Shown here one piece after another: positions 24,398 through 35,249 of a stretch of DNA of 64,000 nt. A model generated the notes under the pieces. That model made no database searches and was not told the origin of the DNA. It saw nothing but the letters and a program-made list of their open reading frames with translations. Positions within the stretch are counted from its first letter, which is position 1, and each line of letters begins with the position of its first letter. Source of the DNA: Callorhinus ursinus (Eukaryota > Chordata > Mammalia > Carnivora > Otariidae); NCBI RefSeq assembly GCF_003265705.1, contig NW_020312785.1:19620968-19684967 (forward strand). The letters are read 5' to 3'. A program made the position numbers and the translations under genes.

Positions 24398-25319
24398 AGG
24401 CAATTTATAAAGAGTTGTACTTTTTTGGAGTGGAAGATTGCTAACCCTGGTCAAAATATGTTAGTTCCAGTGCTAAAGTCCTACCAGATCTGTATGAGTG
24501 GCATTAGTAATGTATGAGGCATGTTTTTATGTGACTCCTCTGTATCTTAGGTGTGGTTGGAATATACTTGGACATGATAACCTATGTCAGCTGTAGCCAG
24601 TATCTCTGTAATCTCTCTGAAGTATGTCTGTGTGCTCAAGTTACTTATGTAATGTTTTGCAAAATAGAGCTGTAGCAAATATGTTAACGTGGGCATTAGA
24701 AAATGGATTTGAGTTTTCAATAACCTCTGCTTTACAAAGCCACAGAGAAGTAAATGTTGAAGTGTCTGTCAACCCTCTTCTCTCTACCCCCACTATCATA
24801 AACCTGCAGATGTCTCATTATACTGAGGCTAACATATTCTCCAAATTTCTCCAGGTTAATTCTAAAGAACTGAGTGGTAAATTCATGTCATTTAAGTAGG
24901 CAAAACAATTAAGTGTTGCTTCATGACCAACTTTGTGGTCCACTGGGGCAAGAATTAGAAAGGCCAAATCACAAGGAAAGAAAAGGAAAGACTAACTTGG
25001 TTCTATTTATTAATTGAGCAGCTACTTATATAATCAGGTATTTCATTAAAAAGTCAATGAAATCACTTTGTGCATCATCTTATTCCTAAAAAGGATGTGG
25101 ACATTGACTATTAGAGTAGGAAATTATTTTGCATTTTGTTTAGTAAGAAAAATTTCTTACCACTTCAGAGAAAGCTTATTTATCTAACTGAATAGCCATA
25201 TTATTTCAGCAAGAAGCTTCTACTGACCATCTCCTTAATAGGACTTAAACGTCATTACATGGTATTTGAAAACCTCTCTAGTTCACCCAACTTGTCACTT
25301 TGAGCATATTGCTTTCTAA

Positions 25320-25440
25320 TATTGTTTTTAATGTATAATTTGCATAAACTGTAAATATATATAGCTTGATGGAACTTTACATATGTATACATTCCTATAA
25401 CTGCAATTCTGATTAAGGTGTATAACATTTCCAGCAACCC
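25320..25440 (-). repeat. L1 3'-UTR-like relic
   Basis: GTATAATTTGCATAAACTG, GATGGAACTTTACATATGTATACA and ACATTTCCAGCAACCCAGAA resemble the antisense 3' region of old L1 elements. Confidence 0.4.
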
Positions 25441-26545
25441 AGAAAAATCACCTATTTTGTAATTCCTCTGAACATTGGAGAATAATGGGCAATAATGTTT
25501 TTTTTTTCTAACTCATAGGTAATTGTGAAATCAAACGAAGAAAGTTAAAATGTCATTAGAAAACTATAAAATCCTATGAAGAGAGAAAACCTTGAGTAGT
25601 AGTAATAGTTACGAAAGGTTTCCCTTAACCGAGAGATCATTCCCTTACACTTTGTCTTTCTTATTATATATAAACCTGCAAAGCCTGATGGCTTAGCCCT
25701 CAGCAGATTAAATCTTTCAAAGCTTTTTTAAAAAAACTGAAAATGATGTAAAAGCAGTCAAAATTATTACCATAGGCATAGTTTATTAATGTTTCATTTA
25801 TACTTGAGTGTAAGCAGTTCAAAATATTTAATTACTGCCTCTCCTCTTCTCAAGCCAACTTGCATGTACATTTGTATGTGTAGATAAAACATCATTGCTA
25901 AAGTATGTAAAATGACTAGCATCCACTGGTCACAAACCAAGCAGTAGATTTCTGTGTTTAATGATACTGACATACTCAATGAAGGTAAAAACAAAACAAA
26001 GCAAGATAAACTAATTGTTGCTATTTTCTTTAGGGGCAACTTAAGCATTATAACAATGCTTATTTTTTAGCTTCTGTTTTTTTTTAACCAGGGCTCATTA
26101 TCAGCATTAACATTTTTAAAAAAGATTCTCCAAAGAGAATCTGAGTAGCCAGAACAAATCAGTGGGTTTGAAGCATTAGGAAAAAGTACAAGTTTTTTGA
26201 TGATTAAATATTTACTTGGATTATTGGCATCCATTTTCTTCTTACATGTACTCAGTCTTTCATATATATCAATATACAAACTTGCTATTTTTTTAATAAA
26301 TGAGTTTATTTCCTTTACTGCGATCTATTATTATATCTCTCTGTAAGAAAAATGGTCCTTCAGCCTCAACAGAGCTTTCACACCTATTTGGTGGCTTCAG
26401 CTGATATTCCTCGGGTAGTCATAAATATTCCTCCAGGGAGTTGCTGCTAACTCCAAAAGTGAAACTGCTGTGTCTATAGCTCATCCTGGGAAGCAGGTTG
26501 TCCACAATTAGATTTATTGACTTCAACTTTCCTTTTTTTTTTTTT
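25441..26545. other. unassigned AT-rich sequence
   Basis: No gene or repeat recognised. The right edge is a 13-T run that formed part of the L1 target site. Confidence 0.4.
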
Positions 26546-26556
26546 AAAGTTCCTGA

Positions 26557-28904
26557 TCCTTCTCAAACTCTTTCAAAAATTTGAAGAAATACGAATACTT
26601 CCAAACTCATTTTATGAGGCCAGCACGATCCTAATATTAAAACCAGACAAGAACAATACAAAAAAATTATAGGCCAATGTCCCTGATGACCAGAGATGGG
26701 TAAATCCTCAAAAATATTAGAAAACCGAATTCAGTAATACATGAAAAGAATTATACACCATGATGAAACCCACCAAAAACATCACATTCAACGGTGAAAA
26801 GTTGAAACCTTTTCCTTTAAGATCAGGAGAAATATAAGGATGCCCAGTCTCACCACTTTTATTCAGTATAGTACTGGCAGTCCTAGCCATGGTAAATAGA
26901 CAAGAAAAAGAAATAAAAGGCATCCAGATAGGAAAGAAAGAAGTAAAACTGTCACTATTTGCAAATGGCATGATAATCTAGAAAACCCTAAAGACCTTAC
27001 CAAAAAACTCTTAGAATTAATAAATGAATTCAGTAAAGTTGTAGGATACAAAATTAATAAACAGAAATTGATTGCATTTCTATATACTAATAATGAACCA
27101 TCAGAAAGAGAAATTAAGAAAACAATCCCATTTAAATGGTAGGAACAAGAGTAAAATACCTAGGAATAAACTTAACCAAGGAGGTAAAATATCTGTACAC
27201 TGAAAACTGTAAGACATTGGTGAAAGTAATTGAAGAAGACACAGATAAATGGAAAGATATTTTCTGCCCATGGATTCTAAGAATTAATTTTCTTAAAATG
27301 TCCATACTACCCAAAGCAATCTACAAATTCAGTGCAATCACCATCAAAATTCCAATGACATTTTACATAGAACTAGAGCAAATAATTCTAAAATTTGCAT
27401 AGAACCACAAAAGACACCGAATAGCCAAAGCAATTTTGGGAAAGAAGAACAAAGTTGGAAGTATCACCCTCCCTGATTTCAAACTATACTACAAAGTTAT
27501 AGTAACCAAACAGTATGGTATTGGCACACAACAGACATAGAGATCAATGGAACAAAATAGAGAGCCCAGAAATAAACCAATGCACGTATGGACAATAATT
27601 TACTACAAAGGAGTCAAGAATATACAATGGGGGAAAGGACAGTTTCTTCAGTAAAAGGTGCTGGGAAAACTGACAGCCACATGCAAAAGAATGAAACTGG
27701 ACCACTATCTTACAGCATATACACAAATCAACCCAAAATGGATTAAAGACTTGACAGTAAAACCTGAAACCATAAAACTCCTAGAAGAAAACATAGGCAG
27801 TTAGCTCCTTGACATAGCTCTTGGCAATATTTTTTTGGCTCTGACTCCAAAAGCAATGGCAACAAAAGCAAAAATAAACAAATGAGACTACATCAAACTA
27901 AAAACCTTCTGCACAGTGGAGGAAGCCATTAACAAAATAAAAAAGGCAATCTTCAAAATGTGAGAAGATTTTTTTCAAATCATATATTCAATAAGGGGCT
28001 AATATTCAAAATATATGAAGAACTGATGTATATCAATAACAAATGGGCAAACAATCCAATTTAGAAATGGGCAGAGGATCTGAAGACATATTTTTCTAAA
28101 GAAGATATACAAATGGCCAACAGGCACATGAAAAGATGCTCAGCATCACTAATTATCAGGGAAATGCAAATCAAAACCCCAATGAGATATCACCTCACAC
28201 CTGTCATAATGGCTAAAATCAACAACACAAGAAACAATAGGTGTTCACGGTGAGGATGTGGAGAAAGGGGAACCCTCTTGCACGGTTGGTGGGAATGCAA
28301 ACTGGTGCAGCCACTGTGGAAAACAGTATGGAGGTTCCTCAAAAAAATTAAAAATAGAACTACCCTACGACCCAGCAATCCCACCTCTGGATCTTTATCT
28401 GAAGAAAATGAAAACACTGTTTATTCACGCCTATGTTTACTGCAGGATTACTTACGAAAGCCAAGACGTGGAAACCACCTGAGTGCTCATCGATAGATGA
28501 ATAGATAAAGGAGATGTGGCATAGATACACAATGGAACAATAAACCATAAAAAAGAAGAAAATCTTGCCATTTGTGACAACATAGGTAAACCTTGAGGGT
28601 ATTACGCTAAGTGGAATAAGCCAGACCAAGAAAGACAAATACTGTATGATTTCACATATGTGTGGAAACTAAAAAACAAAACAGAACAAAATTCCCAAGT
28701 ACAAAGAACAGAATGGTAGATATGAGAGAGGGAGGCAGTTGAGGGGAGGCCAAAAAAAGATGAAAGGTGTCAATTGTATGGTAAGGGATGGTAACTAGAC
28801 TTACTGTGGCCAGCACTTTGTAGGGTATGCAAATATCGAGTTATTATATTGTACACCTGAAACTGATACAATGTTATATACTGATTTTACCGAAATTTTT
28901 TTAA
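26557..28904 (+). mobile_element. 5'-truncated L1 retrotransposon
   Basis: About 2.35 kb of L1 from inside the reverse-transcriptase region through the ORF2 end, the 3' UTR and a short A-rich tail. The 11-bp target duplication AAAGTTCCTGA sits at 26546-26556 and 28905-28915, and the site (T-run then AAAG) fits L1 endonuclease preference. The 3' end reads TTGTACACCTGAAACTGATAC, like older L1MA/L1M elements. ORF2 is broken by stops and at least one frameshift, so the element is dead. The neighbouring sequence on both sides is unrelated. Confidence 0.93.
26570..28480 (+). pseudogene. L1 ORF2 relic (reverse transcriptase to C-terminal domain)
   Basis: Decayed coding sequence in several frames. 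The frame at 27136-27402 reads [17 protein letters not shown], typical of the region after the L1 reverse-transcriptase core. Near 28.28-28.35 kb, WWECKLVQPLWKTVWRFLKK appears in one frame and IELPYDPAIP continues in another, placing a one-base shift in or near the A-run at 28343-28349. The upstream endonuclease domain is missing because of 5' truncation. No function is expected. Confidence 0.88.
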
Positions 28905-28915
28905 AAAGTTCCTGA

Positions 28916-29479
28916 ATTGAACTAAATTGGCTCTGAGTGTCCTAAGCCATTTAAAATGACTTACATATTTAGAAAAGATCATTGTTGTGGCAATCACAGT
29001 AAGCATGATAGTTTTGAAAGAGAACAGTTTTTATTGCTCTGGGGTTATCTTTGATAATTCAAGTAAAAAGACTATTATTTCCCTCCCCCCCCAAAAAATG
29101 TATATAGGAATTTAGTGGATATGAGATTGGGGGAATTAGAAGCATTAGTTTGAGTGGTGTAGCTAGGATGTTTGAAAGTTTGTCCTTTGAGTTGTTTCAA
29201 TACCCTTCAGGCCCGACCTGAACACCCAGTCCTTGGTTCTCTGCAAGAATGTAGACTAACTTTCACCACATCCTGGCCAGTTACTATCAAGAGAAATGTC
29301 CACAAAGCAGAATGGTGTCCCAGTTATTTAAACATATCCAAAATGATTTTTGAATGTAGATTTTCTCACATAATTATTAAAAATGCTGATAGATTATAAT
29401 GCCACGAGTAAATGCCAATCATTGTGATGGATGTTATGTTAAAAAGTCTGAATGTGTTGGAGAAGCATGTTGAAGTGTT
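28916..29479. other. unassigned sequence
   Basis: No gene or repeat recognised; one C8 run near 29083. Confidence 0.4.
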
Positions 29480-29645
29480 TATAGGGAAAACATTACGGTA
29501 ATTGAAATTTGCCTTCAACATGTGTGATAGGGAGGAGAGATGAAATAAAATTGTTAAGGTATTGATGCCTGGGATTCAGTGAATTATTCTCCCTACTTTG
29601 GATTATGTTTTAAAGTTTCCATAATAAAAATGTGAGGCAACCGAC
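29480..29645 (+). repeat. LINE 3'-end-like relic
   Basis: TTCAGTGAATTATTCTCCCTACTTTG followed by TTTAAAGTTTCCATAATAAAA resembles the 3' end of an old L1. Tentative. Confidence 0.35.
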
Positions 29646-29821
29646 AATTATGGTATTATGGTATGGAACCTGTAGGTTTTAGGTACAATATAAACATTCC
29701 CTAATGGAAAATCTCAGGAGAGATAAATTCTTTAGGTATATTATGCTCTTACATTGAATAAGTAGAGAGGTAGCAGGTAAAAATGCCTTTCTTAGGATCA
29801 TAGAGTTAGGTTGAGGGTGCT

Positions 29822-30047
29822 TTTCTTTTTTTTTTTTTAAGATTTTATTTATTTGAGAGAAAGAAAGAGAGCATAAGAAGGGTGAGGGGCAGAGGGAGAA
29901 GCAGACTCCCCGCTGAGCAGGGAGCCCGATACGGGGCTCGAGCCTAGGACTCTGGGATCATGACCTGAGCCAAAGGCAGACGCTTAACTGACTGAGCCAC
30001 CCAGGTGCCCCTCCCAACACACCTTTTTTTTTTTTTTTTTTTTAAGA
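29822..30047 (-). mobile_element. carnivore SINE with extra 5' segment, minus strand
   Basis: The SINE body is 29822-30012 (poly(T) to GAGCCACCCAGGTGCCCC). Beyond its head, 30013-30047 holds 12 unique bases, about 20 Ts and AAGA, which looks like another SINE's tail. The target duplication TGAGGGTGCT (29812-29821 and 30048-30057) encloses both parts, so they seem to have inserted together. Confidence 0.9.
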
Positions 30048-30129
30048 TGAGGGTGCTCTCCTTCTCAGTGTTAGTCAGTATGTAGTGAACATCTTCAACA
30101 CACCAGGTCAAAGAATGGGCCCTGATCAC

Positions 30130-30560
30130 ACTAGTATGAATAAGGCATAGTGCAGCCCAGGGAGGAAACCAGTCACATAAACAGATAATCATAAAACAAT
30201 GTCATAAGTAGGAGGGAAGGCCATAGCATTTTCTTTTATGTGCTGTGAACAACATGAGAAATAGCATGATGAATAAAAATAGCATATACTGCTGAAGGAA
30301 AAACAAATGGCTGAGTGTTGCCAGAGTTGTGAATTCAAGGTAGGAAATGAGAGAGAGTCAGAGGCAGGCAGTGAACTTCATCTGGGAGGTGGTAGAGAGC
30401 CCCTGAAGAGTTTTGAGGTGAGACAAGCTGGGTGGAGGGTAGGTTTGAGCAGACAACATTGGAATCAGGGAAGACAGAGGCATCTGTGGTCGTCCACCAG
30501 GTGAGAGACCAGGAAAACCTGAATTGGATCCAGACTTTGCGGGGGAAGGATAGGAAGAAG
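30130..30560 (-). repeat. possible L2 relic, minus strand
   Basis: CCCTGAAGAGTTTTGAGGTG, GGAATCAGGGAAGACAGAGG and CCACCAGGTGAGAGACC fit antisense L2 with gaps. Weak. Confidence 0.3.
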
Positions 30561-30714
30561 GGGAGTTTCAGCCCAGTATTGTAGCAATAGGACAGCATGA
30601 ATGCTTTGCTTTCCCTACGTCCCTTCTCTCATCTTCTCAACTCTTCCACCCCCTTCTTTTCTTGTCCTTCTTTCACCTTCTTTCTGTCTTTCCATTGTCA
30701 AGGCTTGCACAAAG

Positions 30715-30975
30715 ATTTAATCTTTAAAATTTGTTTTGTATAGTTAATGCATGCTCCTGGAACAGAACTCAAAATACAAAATGTATGTAACTAAAAAAAA
30801 AAAAAAAGTCTTCTTTCTGCATCCCTTGTTCTCTAGCTGCTTTTCAACTTCTCTTTCCTCCAAGGAGCCAGCCATGGTTCCTTCCAAGGCTCTTGTGTAA
30901 TTGCTTCGGCGATAATGTCATGCGCTTATGACCATACACACATACTTGCAAAGACTTTTAAAAATAACTTGTGTG
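30715..30975 (-). repeat. old L1 3'-end-like relic
   Basis: AACTCAAAATACAAAATGTATG, poly(A), CTTCTTTCTGCATCCCTTG and AGGAGCCAGCCATGGTTCC resemble antisense L1ME-type 3' ends. Confidence 0.35.
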
Positions 30976-30979
30976 AAGA

Positions 30980-31400
30980 CTCTGTGTACATACCTGACAA
31001 GTTAATTAGCATGCTCTCTGCACTGTATTAAAATCTTATTAATTAACTCGATGGGCCATTTGATTACATAGCTCCAAAAGAAAATGTTGATGTCCTTTTG
31101 CAGACAACAATGGGCTCACCAAAGATATTTGCATGAATCATCTTCTTTTGGGGGATGAAAAGGGTTAAATTAAACTATCGGAAACTTTCCCTTTCTAGTG
31201 GATAGGACTGCTACTATAATGTCTATCTGGAGTCTTGATTAACCTTCAGAAAACCTCAGCAAACAGTCTCCAACCTACTAAGAAATTTGCTTATGGAACA
31301 ACATATTACTCTGCTAAAAGGCCTCTATCTTAACTGTCAGAGTAGTGAGATCATAATTAATTGGCTTTCATTTTTCCTTTTTAAATCAAAGAAAAAACCT
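30980..31400. promoter_or_regulatory. candidate conserved non-coding element
   Basis: No repeat signature. Dense in homeodomain and POU-type words: GTTAATTAGC (31001), TTATTAATTAA (31037), the octamer ATTTGCAT (31127-31134), and CATAATTAATTGG near 31352. This motif density resembles developmental enhancers, but conservation has not been tested. Confidence 0.3.
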
Positions 31401-31816
31401 TTAGGCTTTCTTCAGGGCAGGTTGTGGCATTTCCATGTAGTAAACATTCCAGCTTCTACTTTCACCGTGGGTACACTGCAGTGAATCCCTGACTGCAGTA
31501 ATTCCTGGAGGAGCAGAATATATGATGCTTTCATAAATACATATTAATACATTTGTCTTCTTCCAGTCCAAGCCAGATTTTCCTGGCTGCTTATTTCCCC
31601 GGGTGGCCAGAAGAATACAATCCCTGATAGAAAAGGTTGGCAGCTTCACACGCATAACTGATCAGCAGGAACACTCTCCCTCCGATAATGTTCTTGTGCT
31701 TCTGTGGGTGAAAGATGGTACAGTGGTCATCTGATAGGCATAATATAATAACTTCATACACAATTAAAACCATTATATTGGAATCTGTGGTAGCATTTTC
31801 CTTACAAGGAAGTCAT

Positions 31817-32210
31817 TGTGGTGTCTCTCCTGATTGGATGGCAGCCCCCAAATGTGGGGTGTTGATAGGGTGGAAGACAGTAGCAGGAGAGGTGAAAGAA
31901 TTCAGCAGAGGCAGAACAAAGGAGATAGAAGTTTCCTGAAGACACCGCAAGGGAATGGCGGGCAGATCAATAGAAAAGAGGCTGTCTGCCACGAGGCAGC
32001 AGGTGGGGGCTGTTTTTAAAGAGGGAAGGCGAGGAGGTGTGGCCACATATGGAATTTTCCCTTTTTTCTGGTAACTGTGCCTGGTTGTAAGTAGCCCATT
32101 GGTCAGTTAGGGTCTATGGATACTAGGAGGTGGGTCCCCAGATGGGGGTCCCTGTGGGCCCTCTCTATATTCCATTCCTCAAGCCTGTTTGTCTAAAAGT
32201 GGCCCCTACA
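31817..32210 (-). repeat. solo endogenous-retrovirus LTR, minus strand
   Basis: Non-coding 394-bp element. On the minus strand it begins TGTAGGGGCCAC and ends ACACCACA, as LTRs do. Flanks GTCAT (31812-31816) and GTCTT (32211-32215) look like a 5-bp target duplication with one mismatch. A TTTAAAAA box lies on the minus strand near 32011-32020. No internal viral sequence is attached. It cuts the possibly conserved tract that ends at 31.8 kb. Confidence 0.6.
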
Positions 32211-32631
32211 GTCTTTAATAAATCCTTACTCAAGGAATAAGTCCTGTAAATACATAAACATTTAGACTAGAAATAATTATTATGATCATGCCGTGTTCAA
32301 ATTCTGGCTTTTTTAAAAATATAATTTGCAGTCCTAAATGCTCTGAAGCACATTGAGAGAATTAAAGAGAATATAAATTCCTAAAAATGTTAAGCACAAA
32401 ATTGTCAGATTATACTTTCTCTCTAATAAGAAGCTAGCTAGCATACTCCAGAATGTCATAATTTTCTTATATTTCAAGCAAAAGCACTCCAATTAACTGG
32501 TATCCAACTAAGGTTAATGTTATTTTACAAAGTCAATTTGCTTTTAGATGTTGTGACTGAAATTATATTATTACCCAATGCATATTTTGCTGAATTATTT
32601 AATAATACCTTCCGCACCAGTTTTCTAGAAT

Positions 32632-32702
32632 ATGTTTATCTGTTTTATTCACTGCTGTATTCCCAGCTTAGAACATAGCAAGTGTTCAATAAATATTTTT
32701 AA
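32632..32702 (+). repeat. L2 3' tail
   Basis: TTATTCACTGCTGTATTCCCAG, TAGAACATAGCAAGTG and TTCAATAAATATTTTT match the L2 3' end. Confidence 0.65.
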
Positions 32703-33089
32703 ACCAACAAATACATTTATCTATGACCCATGTTTCTATTAGAATATTTTCTTCATCACACATTGTACATCTTTTTTTTTCTTTGCTGTTGGAGAATAAA
32801 AGCTATGCAGCATAGGATAAAAAGCATAAGACTGAAAAAAATTTTTGCTTGATTAACTCATTTTGTCCCAGTTGCATGAAGCCTAGTATAGAAAAATACT
32901 AACAATTTAATGGTTTCATTATTTTCTGTACCTCATTTCCCTAGTTCAGGTTGACTACAAATAGGGAAAAGCCAAGAACTGCAGCCAATCCCCAGCCACT
33001 CCCCAGCCCCGTGTAAGAATGGACCCTGAATAGAAGAAAGGGAGAAAGAATAGAACAGAGAGAGAGAGGAGCAGAAGAGAGTGGGAGAG
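32703..33089. other. unassigned sequence
   Basis: No gene or confident repeat. Ends in a purine-rich GAGA stretch (33040-33090). Confidence 0.4.
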
Positions 33090-33490
33090 AGTCTTGCTTA
33101 TGTTAATAGGATTACCATTAATGTGCCTTTTAATACAAAGCGCCCTACATTATGCTACATAGTTCATCATAAGCTAATGAAAGAGCTGCTTTAATTAGGA
33201 AGATAATAAGTGATTCAGAGACAAAAGGGAAGGATTCTAAACCATCACATCTATACACATGGAGGGACAGCTGCCCAAGTGAGAGGCTTTGGGGACCGGG
33301 AAGAGAGCGAGTAAGCTGCATGACTGCGGTAACTAGGAGTGAAGGAGGTGACAGTGTCCTCAGCAAAGAGGCACTCCATCCTAAGGTATTAAAATCTCAT
33401 GGGTTTCTGCTGTGAGACAAAACATTAAGCCAATTCAGCCTCTATTAATTGCCAGAAGAAAATTAGATTATCTCAAATTTTGGAATAAGT
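33090..33490. promoter_or_regulatory. candidate conserved non-coding element
   Basis: No repeat signature. Contains GCTTTAATTAGG, CTATTAATTGCC, TTAGATTATC and moderately GC-rich spacers with a few CpGs (GGGACCGGGAAGAGAGCGAG). The 73-codon minus frame at 33145-33366 has no recognised domain. Regulatory role is inferred only. Confidence 0.25.
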
Positions 33491-34369
33491 CACTAAAATA
33501 TTCTTACATTTCTTGTCCACACTATTGGTTTAGTCTTAAAATCTGTAATAGTTTTTGATGTTCCTTAGAGAATCAATGGTCTGTCATTTGAAATAGTAGA
33601 AAAAGAACACTCCTGCTCCACAGAAAATCATGCCGACCATTTGACTACCAGCACGCTGATTACTAGTAAGAATTGTGCTCGCTTAGATTACATGGGTAGA
33701 AAATGAGATATAAATATTACACATGACTATAAATCAATGACACGGCGTAACTCTAGGATACCTTTCTTTTTCATTCTGTCATTACTCGTGCTTTCTTTTC
33801 CTAGACACCCAGAAAAATTATTGCCTTATAAAAGATAATACAATACAAAGGTAAGATTAACATATAAACAGATTTCTACTTTAAAAGGGAGGCATTGATT
33901 TTCATCAGCATCTTAGTTTTATTTTCCTTCTGCCAAACAAAAGTCTCTATAGGAGTTAGGAGCAAACTTCAAAAATATGTCAGATGAAGACCATGAAGCC
34001 AGTGCTGCTCCAAGTTTTCTTTACAACCCGTGCCTGTCCCTGACCTATTACTGAATCACAATAACATAAGTACAGGCATTGAGAGTAAACATTTAGATTT
34101 TTTTGCAGCAATCTGACAGAGTAAATATTTTGTCTTTTGAATTTAATAGTAAAGAATTGAGCATTTTTTCAAGTGATTTTTTTTTTTTTTTGCATAATAC
34201 TGGTCTCTTGTGGATAAGAAATTAGAAGTAAATCTTTCGTTATGGATAATTTCGTAGTTACCCAACTGAACTACTTTGAAAACAGGTGCTTACGTCATCC
34301 TTCCAAACTTCTTTGGAATACTCCTGCATATCTAGGACTTTGAGTGTCATAAATTGCTGGTTCTTCAGA
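33491..34369. other. unassigned AT-rich sequence
   Basis: No gene or repeat recognised. Confidence 0.4.
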
Positions 34370-34735
34370 AAGTAGAATGGTGGTTATCAGGGCCTGAGCG
34401 GTGTGGAAAATGGGGCAATGTTGGTCAAATTGTGCAAACTTTCAGTTATGGGATGAAGGAGTTTCGAGGAACCTAATGTATAGCATGGTGATTATAGTAA
34501 ATACTGTATTATATACATTTTATACATTTATACTGCATTTTATACATTTTATTTGTATTATATACATATCTCACCACAAAGAAGAAATGGTAAACGTGTG
34601 GTGATGGATGTGGTAATTAACTCTAGGGTGGTAATCATTTCATAATATAGAAGTGTATCAAATGAACACATTGTATACCTTGAGCCTATATAATTTTGTA
34701 TGAAATTATATCTCAATAAACCTGGAAAGAAAATA
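34370..34735 (+). mobile_element. L1 3'-UTR fragment
   Basis: AGAATGGTGGTTATCAGGGC, ACTTTCAGTTATGGGATGAA, CTAATGTATAGCATGGTG, GGTGATGGATGTGGTAATTAA and CTCAATAAACCTGGAAAG follow the 3' UTR of L1MA/L1MB-type elements. An internal TATACATTTTATACATT block (34510-34565) is expanded. Confidence 0.72.
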
Positions 34736-34784
34736 AAATCAGCATCTCTGAAAAAATCTGTTTATGTTTTCTCTATTTAAAATT

Positions 34785-34850
34785 GTATTCTTTTTTTATT
34801 AACATATAATGTATTATTTGTTTTGGGATACAGCAAAAAATAAATATATC
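34785..34850 (-). repeat. short L1 3'-end relic
   Basis: TTTTTTTATTAACATATAATG then TATTATTTGTTTTGGGATACAG looks like the antisense 3' end of a carnivore L1. Confidence 0.45.
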
Positions 34851-35249
34851 TTATGTCTGGAATACCTTCATATATTTTGGAAGAATTTTTAAAAATTCAG
34901 CCTTACAAAGTTCAGAATTGAAACCAAGCCTGTGGGGAACATTTTACTTCTGTAACATCAAACATTTACAAGCTATTGTTGATGGAGATGGTAATAAAAA
35001 AAACAGAGGCCTTTTGTACTTACTCTTCATGAAGTAGTTAGTTATATATTAGGTTACTGACAAACTTATCACCTGAGTATGGCAGGAACACGCTCAGTAT
35101 GCTAAGTCATGAGAGTAAATATCATGTCAAAAGAAGAGAACACAACTGCAAATAATTGGGAACTAAGGCCATTTTATCAAGTTGAAGTTGGACATATGGG
35201 CATTTGAACTGAAAGAACATTTCAATAGTCTGTAATCATGTGATAGGAG
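34851..35249. other. unassigned sequence
   Basis: No gene or repeat recognised. Confidence 0.4.

Larger units (their letters stand above)
21581..25319. other. long unassigned stretch
   Basis: No gene. Holds an AC microsatellite (23757-23793) and the 9-bp inverted repeat at 24370-24397. Frames of 90-97 codons (for example 22454-22747) show no domain and no codon pattern worth calling. Confidence 0.35.

Noticed and set aside
28258..28638. Overlapping frames of 72-92 codons
   Set aside because: All lie in the L1 ORF2 C-terminal relic; the plus frames are the shifted ORF2 and the minus frame is its shadow.
34510..34565. TATACATTTTATACATT block as a promoter TATA cluster
   Set aside because: It is an expanded part of an L1 3' UTR.
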